Assembly (NCBI GenBank): GCA_017456845.1
Contig: JAFTIP010000017.1
Coordinates: forward strand, 1 to 43,768
Direction: 5' to 3'
Length of the DNA: 43,768 bases
From: Ruminococcus sp.
GTDB lineage: Bacteria; Bacillota; Clostridia; Oscillospirales; Acutalibacteraceae
The notes beneath the pieces were generated by a model that was given only the letters and a program-made list of their open reading frames with translations, was not told the DNA's origin and did not search any database. The first letter of the stretch is position 1, and each line of letters opens with the position of its first letter. The position numbers were made by a program, and so were the translations under genes. Positions 33,414 through 41,264 of this stretch are shown one piece after another.

Positions 33414-34064
33414 ATGAGTTGGTTAATTAGTATTATCTGTGCTGTTGTTGCTTACCTTTTGGGAAGTCTTAACGGCGGCATTATGGTTACTCAGCTTTTA
33501 AATAATGCCGATATAAGAGAAAGCGGTTCAGGAAATGCCGGCTTTACCAATGTTAAGCGTGTGTATGGCGCCAAAAGTGCCGCTATAGTTTGTGTTGTTG
33601 ATATCGTTAAGACTATCATAGCTTGCGGTGTTGGCGGTTTTGTGATAAATCATTTTACCCAAAGCTCTTATATTGCAGGTGCACTTCTGTGCGGACTTTT
33701 TGCACAGCTTGGTCACATTTTTCCTATCTATTACGGATTTAAGGGCGGTAAGGGATTTATCTGCGGTATGACTACAATTTTTATGGCAGACCCGTTAATT
33801 TTTCTTGTAGCTTTAGCTGTGCTTTTCGCGGTAACGTTAATTTCAAAGTACGTTTCCCTGGGTTCTCTGTGTGCAACCTTAAGCTACGCGGTTGCGTTTG
33901 TTGTGTTTCATACTGAGGACGTAACAGCTTATTTGATTGCCATAGCTTTGGCGGTGGTTGTATTTATTTCTCACAGAGAAAATATAAAAAGGCTTATAAA
34001 CAAAACCGAAAGAAAAACATATTTTTTCGGTATGGATAAAAAGAAAAAAGAGGAATCAAAGTGA
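33414..34064 (+). CDS. plsY: Glycerol-3-phosphate acyltransferase PlsY
   Basis: A 216-residue integral membrane enzyme that moves the acyl group from acyl-phosphate to glycerol-3-phosphate, the first step of phospholipid synthesis in most Gram-positive bacteria. It has five or so membrane segments and the three family motifs: SGSGNAGFTNVKRVYG (residues 37-52), VVDIVKTIIACGVGG, and GHIFPIYYGFKGGKGF. The basic C-terminal tail (KKKKEESK) is cytosolic. It starts nine bases after fakA, so acyl-phosphate made by FakA can be used directly by this enzyme. The stop overlaps the next GTG start (GTGA). Confidence 0.94.
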   Translation: MSWLISIICAVVAYLLGSLNGGIMVTQLLNNADIRESGSGNAGFTNVKRVYGAKSAAIVCVVDIVKTIIACGVGGFVINHFTQSSYIAGALLCGLFAQLGHIFPIYYGFKGGKGFICGMTTIFMADPLIFLVALAVLFAVTLISKYVSLGSLCATLSYAVAFVVFHTEDVTAYLIAIALAVVVFISHRENIKRLINKTERKTYFFGMDKKKKEESK

Positions 34065-37000
34065 GTATAAAAACTTACTTAGCAGGTGCTGATATTGGTT
34101 CCACTACCGTTAAAATTGCCGTTCTTGACGAGAACGGCAATTTGGTATTTGGACGATATATGCGCCATTTTGCTAATATCAGAGATACATTTAAAAATTT
34201 GCTTCTGGAGGCAAAAGAGGCTTTGGGCGACGTAAGCTTAAAGCTTAAAGTAACGGGCAGTGGCAGCCTTAACCTCTCAAAGCTTATGAACATAGGTTTT
34301 GTGCAGGAGGTTGTGGCAGAGGCGGAGGCGGTTAAACGCTTAGCTCCTCAAACGGATGTTGCCATTGAGTTGGGCGGTGAGGATGCAAAAATCATTTATT
34401 TCACAGGCGGCTTAGAGGAGAGAATGAACGGCGTTTGTGCCGGCGGCACAGGCTCGTTTATTGACCAGATGGCGGCTCTTTTACAGACAGATGCACCGGG
34501 CCTTAACGAATATGCCAAAGGTTACAGTCAGATTTATCCCATTGCGGCACGTTGCGGTGTTTTTGCAAAAAGTGACATCCAGCCCCTTATCAACGATGGT
34601 GCTACAAAAGAGGATTTGTCAGCATCAATTTTTCAGGCTGTTGTAAATCAAACAATTTCAGGCCTTGCCTGCGGTAAACCCATCAGGGGCACTGTTGCGT
34701 TTTTAGGCGGACCTCTGCACTTTTTAACCGAGCTTAAGGCGGCTTTTGTACGCACACTTAAGCTTACAGAGGAAACTACGGTTGACCCCGAAAATTCCCA
34801 TCTTTTCCCTGCAATGGGTACAGCTTTTTTAGCTGAGGACAGCGAGGCTAAAATAATTTCTGCAATCGTTTCGGATTTGGAAAACGCAGGGGAGATGACC
34901 TTTGAGCTTAAGCGTCTTGAACCTCTTTTTGAAAATGAGGCAGAGTATAAAACTTTTGCTGACCGCCACGCTCAGAATAAGGTTAAGCGTGCGGATTTAA
35001 GTACATACAAAGGCGGCTGTTACCTTGGTATTGATGCAGGTTCAACAACTACCAAGCTTGCACTTATCGGCGAAAATGGCGAGTTTTTGTGGGATTTTTA
35101 CAGTAGCAATAACACTTCTCCTATCAATACTGCAAAGCTTGCTTTAAAGAATCTTTCAGAAAAATTCCCCGAAACCGCAGTTATTAAAGGTGCCTGTTCC
35201 ACAGGCTACGGCGAAAGCTTACTTAAAGCAGCCTTTAAGCTGGACTTCGGTGAAGTTGAAACCATTGCCCACTATACTGCCGCCAGATTCTTTGACAAAG
35301 ACGTAGAATGTATGCTTGACATCGGCGGTCAGGATATGAAGTTTATCAAGATTAAAAACGGCTCTGTAGACAGCGTTCTTCTGAATGAAGCATGCTCTTC
35401 GGGTTGCGGTTCTTTTCTTGAAAACTTTGCGGTGTCTATGGGTAAAAACGCTCAGGAGTTTTCAAAAACTGCTCTCTTTGCACCTCATCCTCTTGATTTG
35501 GGTACACGGTGCACAGTATTTATGAACTCCAACGTTAAGCAGGCTCAGAAGGAAGGTGCAAGCCTTTCTGATATTTCTGCAGGTCTTGCTTACAGCGTTG
35601 TTAAAAATGCACTTTTTAAGGTTATCAAGCTTTCAAGTGCCAATGATTTAGGCGATCACATTATGGTTCAGGGCGGTACCTTCTGTTCAGAGGCTGTGCT
35701 CAGAGCCTTTGAAAAGCTTACTGGAAAGAACGCACTTTGCCCCGATATTTCAGGGCTTATGGGTGCTTTTGGTGCGGCTCTTATTGCCAAAGAGCGAAGC
35801 ACGGGAGAGAGCACAATAATAAGCTTTGAAGAAATCGAAGATTTAAAATACAACACTACCGCAATCCGTTGCGGTAAATGCTCTAATAACTGTATGCTTA
35901 CAGTTAATACCTTCCGCGGTAAGGAACGTCATATTTCAGGCAACCGATGTGAAAGACCCATAGGCGGTTCTGAAGCAACTGTAAAGGGCTTTGATATGAC
36001 AGAATATAAGAAAGAGCGTATCTTCTCTATTGAGCCTCTTGCAGAGGATAAGGCAAGCCGTGGACTAATCGGTATTCCCAGAGTGCTTAATATTTATGAG
36101 AACTATCCTTTCTGGGCAAGGCTCTTCAAAGAGCTTAAATTCAGCGTTAAGCTCTCGCCCTATTCAAGCCGTGATATTTATGAGCTTGGTATGGAGTCAA
36201 TCCCTTCCGAAAGCCTTTGCTACCCTGCAAAGCTTGCTCATGGCCATATCGAGTGGCTTATTAAAAACGGTTGCGACAGAATTTTTTATCCCAGCGTTTA
36301 TTTTGAGCGTCCCGAAGAGGGTGCTAAAAATAAATATAACTGTCCTATTGTTATCGGTACTCCCGAAAACATCAACAATAACGTTGAGAATATAACCTCA
36401 GGCAAAGCAAAGCTTTTCCATCCCTTTGTGGCATTTTCTGACGAAAAAACCTTAACGGACAGGGTTTGCAAAGTCTATGCCGAAAGCTTTGGCATAAGCA
36501 AGGCTGAAACTAAAAAAGCCTGCAAAAAGGCTTGGCAGGAGCTTATGACTGCTAAGGCTGATATCCGCAAAAAGGGTCTTGAGATTATTAAGAAAACCGA
36601 GGCGGAAAACGGCAAGATGATTGTGCTTGCTTCACGTCCTTACCACTGCGACCCTGAGATTAACCATGGTATTCCTGCTATGATTGCAGGATATGGGTTT
36701 AATGTAATTACTGAGGATTCTGTGCCAGAGGATGTAAAGGTTGAAAGACCCTTAAGGGTAACTGACCAGTGGAGTTATCACTCAAGACTTTACCGTGCGG
36801 CAGAGTTTGTCCGCCACAGAGACGATGCTGAGCTTTTGCAGCTTAACTCTTTCGGCTGTGGTCTTGATGCTGTAACTACTGATCAGGTTGCCGAGATTCT
36901 GGAGGCAAGCGGAAAGCTTTACACAGTTCTTAAAATCGACGAGGTAAACAACCTTGGTGCTGCAAGAATCCGCATACGTTCACTCATGGCGGCAATCGCT

Positions 37001-38290
37001 GAAAGAGATAAGAACAATGTTAAGCACAAGGATGTTTCTACTGCCTATCATCGTGCAATTTTTACCGAAAAAATGCGTGATGACAATTACACCATCATCG
37101 CTCCTCAGATGGCTCCGATGCATTTTGAGCTTGTTCAGGCTACTTTTAAGGCTTACGGCTACAATTTTGTTATTCTTGATAACGATAACCGTGCCGCCGT
37201 TGATATGGGTCTTAAGTGTGTTAACAACGATGCCTGCTATCCTTCGCTTATTATGGTAGGTCAGCTTTTAGATGCAGTAAAAAGCGGCAAGTATAATACC
37301 GACAAGCTTGCTATACTTATGACTCAGACAGGCGGTTGCTGCCGAGCCACAAACTATATCGGCTTTATCAGAAGAGCTTTAGAGCGTGAGGGCTTTGGTC
37401 ATGTTCCCGTAATTTCCCTTAATTTAAGTAAGTTGGAGTCTAATCCCGGCTTTAAGCTTACCGTGCCTATGATGGTCAGGGGCGGAGCATCTTTGGTGTA
37501 CGGCGACATTATTATGAAGTGTTTATACCGCACCCGTCCTTATGAAAAGGAAAAGGGCAGTGCCGAAGCACTCAAACGCAAGTGGCTGGATGAATGTGCT
37601 TTGCAGATTCAGAAAAAGCATTTCTCAGTTTCTACATATATTAAAACCTGTAAGGCTATTGTCAAGGACTTTGATAATCTGCCCTTAACCGACGAGAAAA
37701 AGCCAAGGGTTGGCATTGTTGGTGAAATTTTGGTTAAGTATATGCCCCTTGCTAACGGTAATCTGGTTGAAAGACTTGAGGAAGAGGGTGCCGAGGCAAT
37801 TGTGCCTGATTTTCTTGATTTCTTTATTTACAGCGGTTTCGGCAGAACCTTCCGCCATAAGAATTTAGGCGGTAAATTAAGCTCCAGAATTGGCGGTCAG
37901 GCTTTGGGTAAGATGCTTAACTTTGTGCGACTCCCTGCCAATAAAGCTCTTAAAAAGAGCAAGCGTTTTGAGCCTTCTACTCCTATGAAGGAACTTGCAA
38001 AAACTGCAAGCCGATTTATTTCAATAGGTAATCAGTACGGCGAGGGTTGGTTCTTAACTGCTGAGATGGTGCATTTTATTGAGAATGGTGTACCCAATAT
38101 TGTTTGTATTCAGCCTTTCGGCTGTCTGCCAAACCATATTGTAGGCAAGGGCGTGCTTAAGGCAGTACGCAGTGCTCTTCCTGAGGCAAATATCGCTACT
38201 GTTGACTACGACCCCGGTGCCAGTGAGGTAAACCAGCTTAACCGTATTAAGCTTATGCTTACAGAAGCTAAAAATAAGATTAAAGAATAA
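34061..38290 (+). CDS. 2-Hydroxyacyl-CoA dehydratase activase-like protein with duplicated ATPase modules
   Basis: A 1409-residue protein of the BcrAD/BadFG-DUF2229 type. Two ASKHA ATPase modules are visible. The first (residues 7-265) has GADIGSTTVKIAVL, IELGGEDAKII, and Cys 126 and Cys 165. The second (320-580) has GIDAGSTTTKLALI, DIGGQDMKFI, and Cys 445 and Cys 484. In both modules the two Cys are 39 residues apart, as in HgdC, where they hold a [4Fe-4S] cluster that drives electrons into a dehydratase at the cost of ATP. A Cys-rich segment (C604, C607, C611, C630), a DUF2229 region and an HgdB-like component follow. GTG start, AGAGGA upstream, overlapping plsY by four bases. The true substrate of such large fusions is unknown. 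Confidence 0.88.
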   Translation: MSIKTYLAGADIGSTTVKIAVLDENGNLVFGRYMRHFANIRDTFKNLLLEAKEALGDVSLKLKVTGSGSLNLSKLMNIGFVQEVVAEAEAVKRLAPQTDVAIELGGEDAKIIYFTGGLEERMNGVCAGGTGSFIDQMAALLQTDAPGLNEYAKGYSQIYPIAARCGVFAKSDIQPLINDGATKEDLSASIFQAVVNQTISGLACGKPIRGTVAFLGGPLHFLTELKAAFVRTLKLTEETTVDPENSHLFPAMGTAFLAEDSEAKIISAIVSDLENAGEMTFELKRLEPLFENEAEYKTFADRHAQNKVKRADLSTYKGGCYLGIDAGSTTTKLALIGENGEFLWDFYSSNNTSPINTAKLALKNLSEKFPETAVIKGACSTGYGESLLKAAFKLDFGEVETIAHYTAARFFDKDVECMLDIGGQDMKFIKIKNGSVDSVLLNEACSSGCGSFLENFAVSMGKNAQEFSKTALFAPHPLDLGTRCTVFMNSNVKQAQKEGASLSDISAGLAYSVVKNALFKVIKLSSANDLGDHIMVQGGTFCSEAVLRAFEKLTGKNALCPDISGLMGAFGAALIAKERSTGESTIISFEEIEDLKYNTTAIRCGKCSNNCMLTVNTFRGKERHISGNRCERPIGGSEATVKGFDMTEYKKERIFSIEPLAEDKASRGLIGIPRVLNIYENYPFWARLFKELKFSVKLSPYSSRDIYELGMESIPSESLCYPAKLAHGHIEWLIKNGCDRIFYPSVYFERPEEGAKNKYNCPIVIGTPENINNNVENITSGKAKLFHPFVAFSDEKTLTDRVCKVYAESFGISKAETKKACKKAWQELMTAKADIRKKGLEIIKKTEAENGKMIVLASRPYHCDPEINHGIPAMIAGYGFNVITEDSVPEDVKVERPLRVTDQWSYHSRLYRAAEFVRHRDDAELLQLNSFGCGLDAVTTDQVAEILEASGKLYTVLKIDEVNNLGAARIRIRSLMAAIAERDKNNVKHKDVSTAYHRAIFTEKMRDDNYTIIAPQMAPMHFELVQATFKAYGYNFVILDNDNRAAVDMGLKCVNNDACYPSLIMVGQLLDAVKSGKYNTDKLAILMTQTGGCCRATNYIGFIRRALEREGFGHVPVISLNLSKLESNPGFKLTVPMMVRGGASLVYGDIIMKCLYRTRPYEKEKGSAEALKRKWLDECALQIQKKHFSVSTYIKTCKAIVKDFDNLPLTDEKKPRVGIVGEILVKYMPLANGNLVERLEEEGAEAIVPDFLDFFIYSGFGRTFRHKNLGGKLSSRIGGQALGKMLNFVRLPANKALKKSKRFEPSTPMKELAKTASRFISIGNQYGEGWFLTAEMVHFIENGVPNIVCIQPFGCLPNHIVGKGVLKAVRSALPEANIATVDYDPGASEVNQLNRIKLMLTEAKNKIKE

Positions 38291-38294
38291 CGAA

Positions 38295-38326
38295 AAAATC
38301 CCACCGAAACCAATCGGTGGGATTTT
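38295..38326. terminator. Bidirectional terminator
   Basis: Perfect 13-base arms (38295-38307 and 38314-38326) with a six-base loop, five bases after the activase stop. T tracts follow on both strands, so it also ends the convergent minus-strand gene at 38349. Confidence 0.9.
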
Positions 38327-38348
38327 AGTTTGTTAATAAGTTTTAAGC

Positions 38349-38924
38349 TTAAGCTTCAAGAATAGCTCTGTTTCTCTTAGCGTAAACAAAGTTGATGATT
38401 ACAAAGATAAGAGCAATTTCGTTGAAAAGTGCGGCCACAACAATTGAACCTACTGAACCTGCGTGCTTAACCGTTGCTTCGTCAGAGAGTCTGTACTTGC
38501 CAACCTTTGAAGCCATTACAAGGTTTACAATAGCCACAGCAAGAAGGATAATGCCGAATGTGATGTAAAAAGCACTGAAAGCAATTACGCCTGCACCTGC
38601 AAGGATAGCTATGTCATCTTCGGTGAACTCAATTTCGTTGCCGTCAATGTAAACGCTTGCGTTGTTATCGTTGATTTCAATTCTGCCGTCACCGATATAA
38701 ATATTTGCGTCGTCATCTGCAATATTAATACTGCTGTTGAAGCTGAGCTCATTTGTGTATGTTTCCTCAGCTGTCAGGTAAGCTCCTGCTACGGCTGAAA
38801 TAATGCCGCAAACCATAATGACGATTGCAAGTACAAGGGATACGATACCGTAAATCTTGTAAGCGAGTCTCTCGTGCTTAAGACCTGTAGAAAGTCTTGC
38901 CAATGCGTTTTCTTTTGTGTTCAT
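38349..38924 (-). CDS. Membrane protein, paralogue of the neighbouring zinc-ribbon protein
   Basis: A 191-residue protein I cannot assign to a named family. It has four likely membrane spans. The first follows GLKHERLAYKIYGIV, a segment shared almost exactly with the protein encoded at 38973. Between spans one and two lies an acidic, beta-rich loop of about 50 residues with a 16-residue tandem repeat: INIADDDANIYIGDGR then IEINDNNASVYIDGNE. The loop probably lies outside the cell. The spacing of spans three and four and the ending (FNEIALIFVIINFVYAKRNRAI) also match the neighbour, so the two arose by duplication. GGAGG lies ten bases before the ATG. Confidence 0.72.
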   Translation of the reverse strand: MNTKENALARLSTGLKHERLAYKIYGIVSLVLAIVIMVCGIISAVAGAYLTAEETYTNELSFNSSINIADDDANIYIGDGRIEINDNNASVYIDGNEIEFTEDDIAILAGAGVIAFSAFYITFGIILLAVAIVNLVMASKVGKYRLSDEATVKHAGSVGSIVVAALFNEIALIFVIINFVYAKRNRAILEA

Positions 38925-38972
38925 TTTAAATATACCTCCAAAATTTAATAAAAAAATAAATATGTAAAAATA

Positions 38973-39641
38973 TTACTGCTGAGAATTATATTCCTTCTGA
39001 CGAGCTTTTATTCGCTCAATCACAGCTGTGTTATTTTTTGCTATAATAAAGTAAACAATGTTGAATACCAGTGCTACTCCGTTAAAGAAAGCACAGAAAA
39101 CAATTGAGCCTACCGAAAAATGGCCTATACCGTCTGTGCAGTCGGTGTAAAGCTTTGCACGGTATTTTTCAAGTTTGTTCTTCATTGATAAGTTGATGAT
39201 TGCAATGGGCAGAAACATTAAGCCCATAATTAAATACATCAAAAAGAAGAGTGAAGCAACAAAGGCTTCTCCGCCGGTTGCAGCTGCTGCAGCACCTGTA
39301 AAGATGCCCATAATCAAACCAAATGCAATTATATATGCTGTAATGATTACCCATACAATTCCATATATTTTCCAGGCAAGTCTTTCGTGCTTTAAGGCTA
39401 TGCTGAACTTGTTTAAAAGTGCCTGCTCCTCGGCTAATAATTCTTCCTCGGTTTTGGGAGCTTCTGTGTGAGAATTTACAGATTGAATGTTAGCCTGTTC
39501 TGTAGCAGGTGTTACTTGGCTTGCATAAGGATTTTCAGGTTCGGATTGAGTGTGGTTAACTGCCTCAGCAGAAGCACCGCAAGCGTTGCAGAACTTTGCC
39601 TCGTCTGGTAATTGATAACCGCATTTTGTGCAGTATTTCAT
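38973..39641 (-). CDS. Zinc-ribbon membrane protein
   Basis: A 222-residue protein. Residues 1-22 are a zinc ribbon (C4, C7, C18, C21: YCTKCGYQLP and FCNACG). A polar, proline- and glutamate-rich linker follows to about residue 70, then the segment IALKHERLAWKIYGIV and four membrane spans. Such proteins are common in Clostridia and their function is unknown; the zinc ribbon probably faces the cytosol. AAGGAGG precedes the ATG. It is the first gene of a two-gene unit with its paralogue at 38349, which lacks the ribbon and gains an outer loop. An unusual leader lies upstream (39672-39905). Confidence 0.78.
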   Translation of the reverse strand: MKYCTKCGYQLPDEAKFCNACGASAEAVNHTQSEPENPYASQVTPATEQANIQSVNSHTEAPKTEEELLAEEQALLNKFSIALKHERLAWKIYGIVWVIITAYIIAFGLIMGIFTGAAAAATGGEAFVASLFFLMYLIMGLMFLPIAIINLSMKNKLEKYRAKLYTDCTDGIGHFSVGSIVFCAFFNGVALVFNIVYFIIAKNNTAVIERIKARQKEYNSQQ

Positions 39642-39671
39642 AATATCTTCCTCCTTTAATTTATTGTCTAT

Positions 39672-39700
39672 ATTATATAATGACTGTCTACAAATTGCAA
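39672..39700 (-). promoter_or_regulatory. Proximal promoter of the zinc-ribbon gene pair
   Basis: On the minus strand TTGCAA (39695-39700), 17 bases, TATAAT (39672-39677), about 31 bases before the start codon. A second, distal promoter lies at 39877-39905. Confidence 0.65.
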
Positions 39701-39713
39701 CACATTGCCAAGG

Positions 39714-39761
39714 TGCAGGATTTGCAAATCAGGAGTGGATGGAGTATTTGCTTATCCTGCA
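39714..39761 (-). other. Long hairpin in the leader of the zinc-ribbon genes
   Basis: TGCAGGAT (39714-39721) pairs with ATCCTGCA (39754-39761). Inside it GCAAAT (39724-39729) pairs with ATTTGC (39746-39751). The result is a 14-pair stem with a two-by-two internal loop and a 16-base apical loop. There is no T tract on either side, so it is not an ordinary terminator. On the minus strand it overlaps the last codons and stop of the tiny ORF at 39752-39802. Confidence 0.6.
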
Positions 39762-39802
39762 TTAACCTCAGCAGGGTAGTAGCACGATTTCTTACCTTTC
39801 AT
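39752..39802 (-). CDS. Possible 16-residue leader peptide
   Basis: A tiny frame, MKGKKSCYYPAEVNAG, with GGAAGG just upstream. Its ATG overlaps the stop (ATGA) of an even shorter frame starting at 39825 (MKRLSEGI), which has an identical ribosome binding site because both lie in copies of an 18-base repeat. Expression is unproven. Its support is the paired ribosome binding sites, the overlap, and the position between the distal promoter and a long hairpin. Confidence 0.35.
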   Translation of the reverse strand: MKGKKSCYYPAEVNAG

Positions 39803-39837
39803 ATACCTTCCGAGAGCCGTTTCATATACCTTCCGAG
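39797..39837. repeat. Two direct copies of an 18-base repeat
   Basis: TTTCATATACCTTCCGAG at 39797-39814 and 39820-39837, period 23. Read on the minus strand each copy holds a Shine-Dalgarno-like GGAAGG followed by ATGAAA. Only two copies exist, so this is not a CRISPR array. Confidence 0.85.
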
Positions 39838-39855
39838 TAATTCCTCAGCTCTTAT

Positions 39856-39905
39856 GTAGTGTACTACCGTACTAATACAATAATACAATTTTTTGTAAAT
39901 GTCAA
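39856..39905 (-). promoter_or_regulatory. Distal promoter with operator-like repeats
   Basis: On the minus strand TTGACA (39900-39905), 17 bases, TATTGT (39877-39882). At the expected transcription start lies GTAGTGTACTACCGTACTA (39856-39874). It contains GTACTA twice, separated by CC, and the palindrome GTAGT-GT-ACTAC. It recalls operators of YtrA-type GntR regulators, but no such regulator is encoded in the window. Confidence 0.55.
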
Positions 39906-39952
39906 TATAATTTTGAAAATATTTTAAATCAAGTGTAATTTCCGACAATTTA

Positions 39953-40753
39953 TTACCTTTTTTTATTTTTATGCTCGATTTTATAGCCGTATACCATATA
40001 AGTAATTGTCATAGTGAGCCATAATGCCGAAACAATAAGCATAGGCATAAGGCCCATTCCAAACATCATGCCTAAAACTGAAACCATCCAGACAAAGATA
40101 ATTACGTGACTCATAACCTTATATGTGCGGAAGCCGGTTTCAAAGAGCATCAGCTTTTGGGCTTCGTCCATGCTTTGCTCCCATTCCTTTTGGAAGTTAA
40201 CTGCAAGTGCTTCGCCTTTTTTCTCAGGATTAATTTTTTTAATAAGCTGAACACAGGCTCGCTGTACAATAGTGTTGTAGACCATTGTGGCTATCATAGC
40301 AAATAGTGCAGCAATACTTAGGGGCAGCATGCTCATAAAAATTTCGCCCGATGCCAGAAAAAACTGTGCGTAGGCATTTATACCGAAAAGGGAATAAACC
40401 AAAACGAGGCCAATGGTAAGCATAGAGATGATTATGCCAAGCTTAGTTTCTACTTTTTCAATGTACTCTTCATTCTCGCCGTCCCAGTTAGCTGTTGCTT
40501 TGCGGGCTTTGAAATAGCCTATTAAAGAAAATACAGTTACAAATACAAAAACTGCAAGCAAAGCTACAGGTGTTGCGTAGATAAGAATGTTTTTAATAAC
40601 TTCCTTTATGGCAGTAAGGTCGAAGCTTTCAGCTTCAGTTGACATATAGCCCATAAACCATCCGAAAGCTCCGCCTAAGATGAAAAGCACAATAAGTACT
40701 ATAACTGCTTTCAAGGTTTTTTTATTATCCTTTGATTTCTTGTTAGTTTTCAT
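39953..40753 (-). CDS. DUF3169-like membrane protein
   Basis: A 266-residue protein with a basic N terminus (MKTNKKSKDNKK) and six likely membrane spans: one near residue 15, one near 60, a pair near 110-150, and a pair near the C terminus. A soluble middle segment (residues 170-205, INPEKKGEALAVNFQKEWEQ) is characteristic of the DUF3169 family, whose genes usually follow an XRE regulator as here. The start at 40753 is chosen because GGAGG ends nine bases upstream; the in-frame ATG at 40762 would touch it. It overlaps the regulator gene. Function unknown; a regulator-membrane protein pair suggests response to envelope stress or an antimicrobial. Confidence 0.78.
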   Translation of the reverse strand: MKTNKKSKDNKKTLKAVIVLIVLFILGGAFGWFMGYMSTEAESFDLTAIKEVIKNILIYATPVALLAVFVFVTVFSLIGYFKARKATANWDGENEEYIEKVETKLGIIISMLTIGLVLVYSLFGINAYAQFFLASGEIFMSMLPLSIAALFAMIATMVYNTIVQRACVQLIKKINPEKKGEALAVNFQKEWEQSMDEAQKLMLFETGFRTYKVMSHVIIFVWMVSVLGMMFGMGLMPMLIVSALWLTMTITYMVYGYKIEHKNKKR

Positions 40754-40961
40754 TTTCTTCATCCTCCGTGTAAATAAAAATGTCTTCTACTTTTGCTCCG
40801 CATACCTTTGCTATTTTGAGTGCAAGGGTAACAGATGGGGAGTAGTCCCCACGCTCAATCTGGCTTATGGTTTGGCGTGATGTGCCAACAAGGGACCCCA
40901 TCTCTGCCTGATTAACCCCGAGAGCCGAGCGATACTCCTTTAGTTTGTTGTTAAGAGGCAT
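40743..40961 (-). CDS. XRE family helix-turn-helix transcriptional regulator
   Basis: A 72-residue protein that is almost only a DNA-binding domain: LKEYRSALGVNQAEMGSLVG (helices 1-2), TSRQTISQIERGDYSPS (recognition helix 3 with the conserved Q-x-x-x-x-I-E-x-G) and TLALKIAKVCGAKVEDIFIY. It ends with an acidic tail (TEDEENEN). It binds DNA as a dimer. Two identical 18-base palindromes in its own promoter (41068-41118) are the obvious operators, so it probably represses itself and the DUF3169-like gene it overlaps. AAGGAG precedes the ATG. Confidence 0.9.
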   Translation of the reverse strand: MPLNNKLKEYRSALGVNQAEMGSLVGTSRQTISQIERGDYSPSVTLALKIAKVCGAKVEDIFIYTEDEENEN

Positions 40962-41067
40962 ATTTTTTCTCCTTCCAAATCTTTTATTTCAAGCTACCGC
41001 AAATGAAAGTCAATCTTTATACGAGTATATCCAAATGCGGGATTGCCCTCGAGCAGTTAACTTGAAA

Positions 41068-41119
41068 TGACAAGTATTCTTGTCATAATTATTATAGAGA
41101 TGACAAGGAAACTTGTCAA
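41068..41119 (-). promoter_or_regulatory. Perfect consensus promoter with two identical operators
   Basis: On the minus strand TTGACA (41114-41119), 17 bases, TATAAT (41091-41096). TGACAAG-N4-CTTGTCA occurs at 41101-41118, covering the -35 box, and at 41068-41085, covering the transcription start, 33 bases apart (about three helical turns). About 105-120 untranslated bases follow before the regulator gene. Confidence 0.85.
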
Positions 41120-41191
41120 CATCTTTTTGGAAAATTTGATAATCAGGTACAAATTAACATAAAAGAACTTTGCATTTTGTATACCTGCAAC

Positions 41192-41222
41192 AAAAAACCG
41201 CCACAGATAATCCGTGACGGTT
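41192..41222 (-). terminator. Terminator of the ABC transporter operon
   Basis: The segment 41196-41222 forms a 12-pair hairpin on the minus strand if two G-U pairs are allowed, followed by TTTTTTG. On the plus strand the same positions are mismatches, which shows that it works for the minus-strand operon only. Confidence 0.75.
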
Positions 41223-41264
41223 GATTCTTAATATTTGTTTTTCTAAACACAGATTTTACGTTTG

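Noticed and set aside
36954..37259. A 101-codon plus-strand frame inside the activase gene
   Set aside because: Composition and motifs fit the main 1409-residue frame. The shadow has no ribosome binding site.
39797..39837. Possible CRISPR repeat
   Set aside because: There are only two copies, a five-base spacer and no cas genes in the window.
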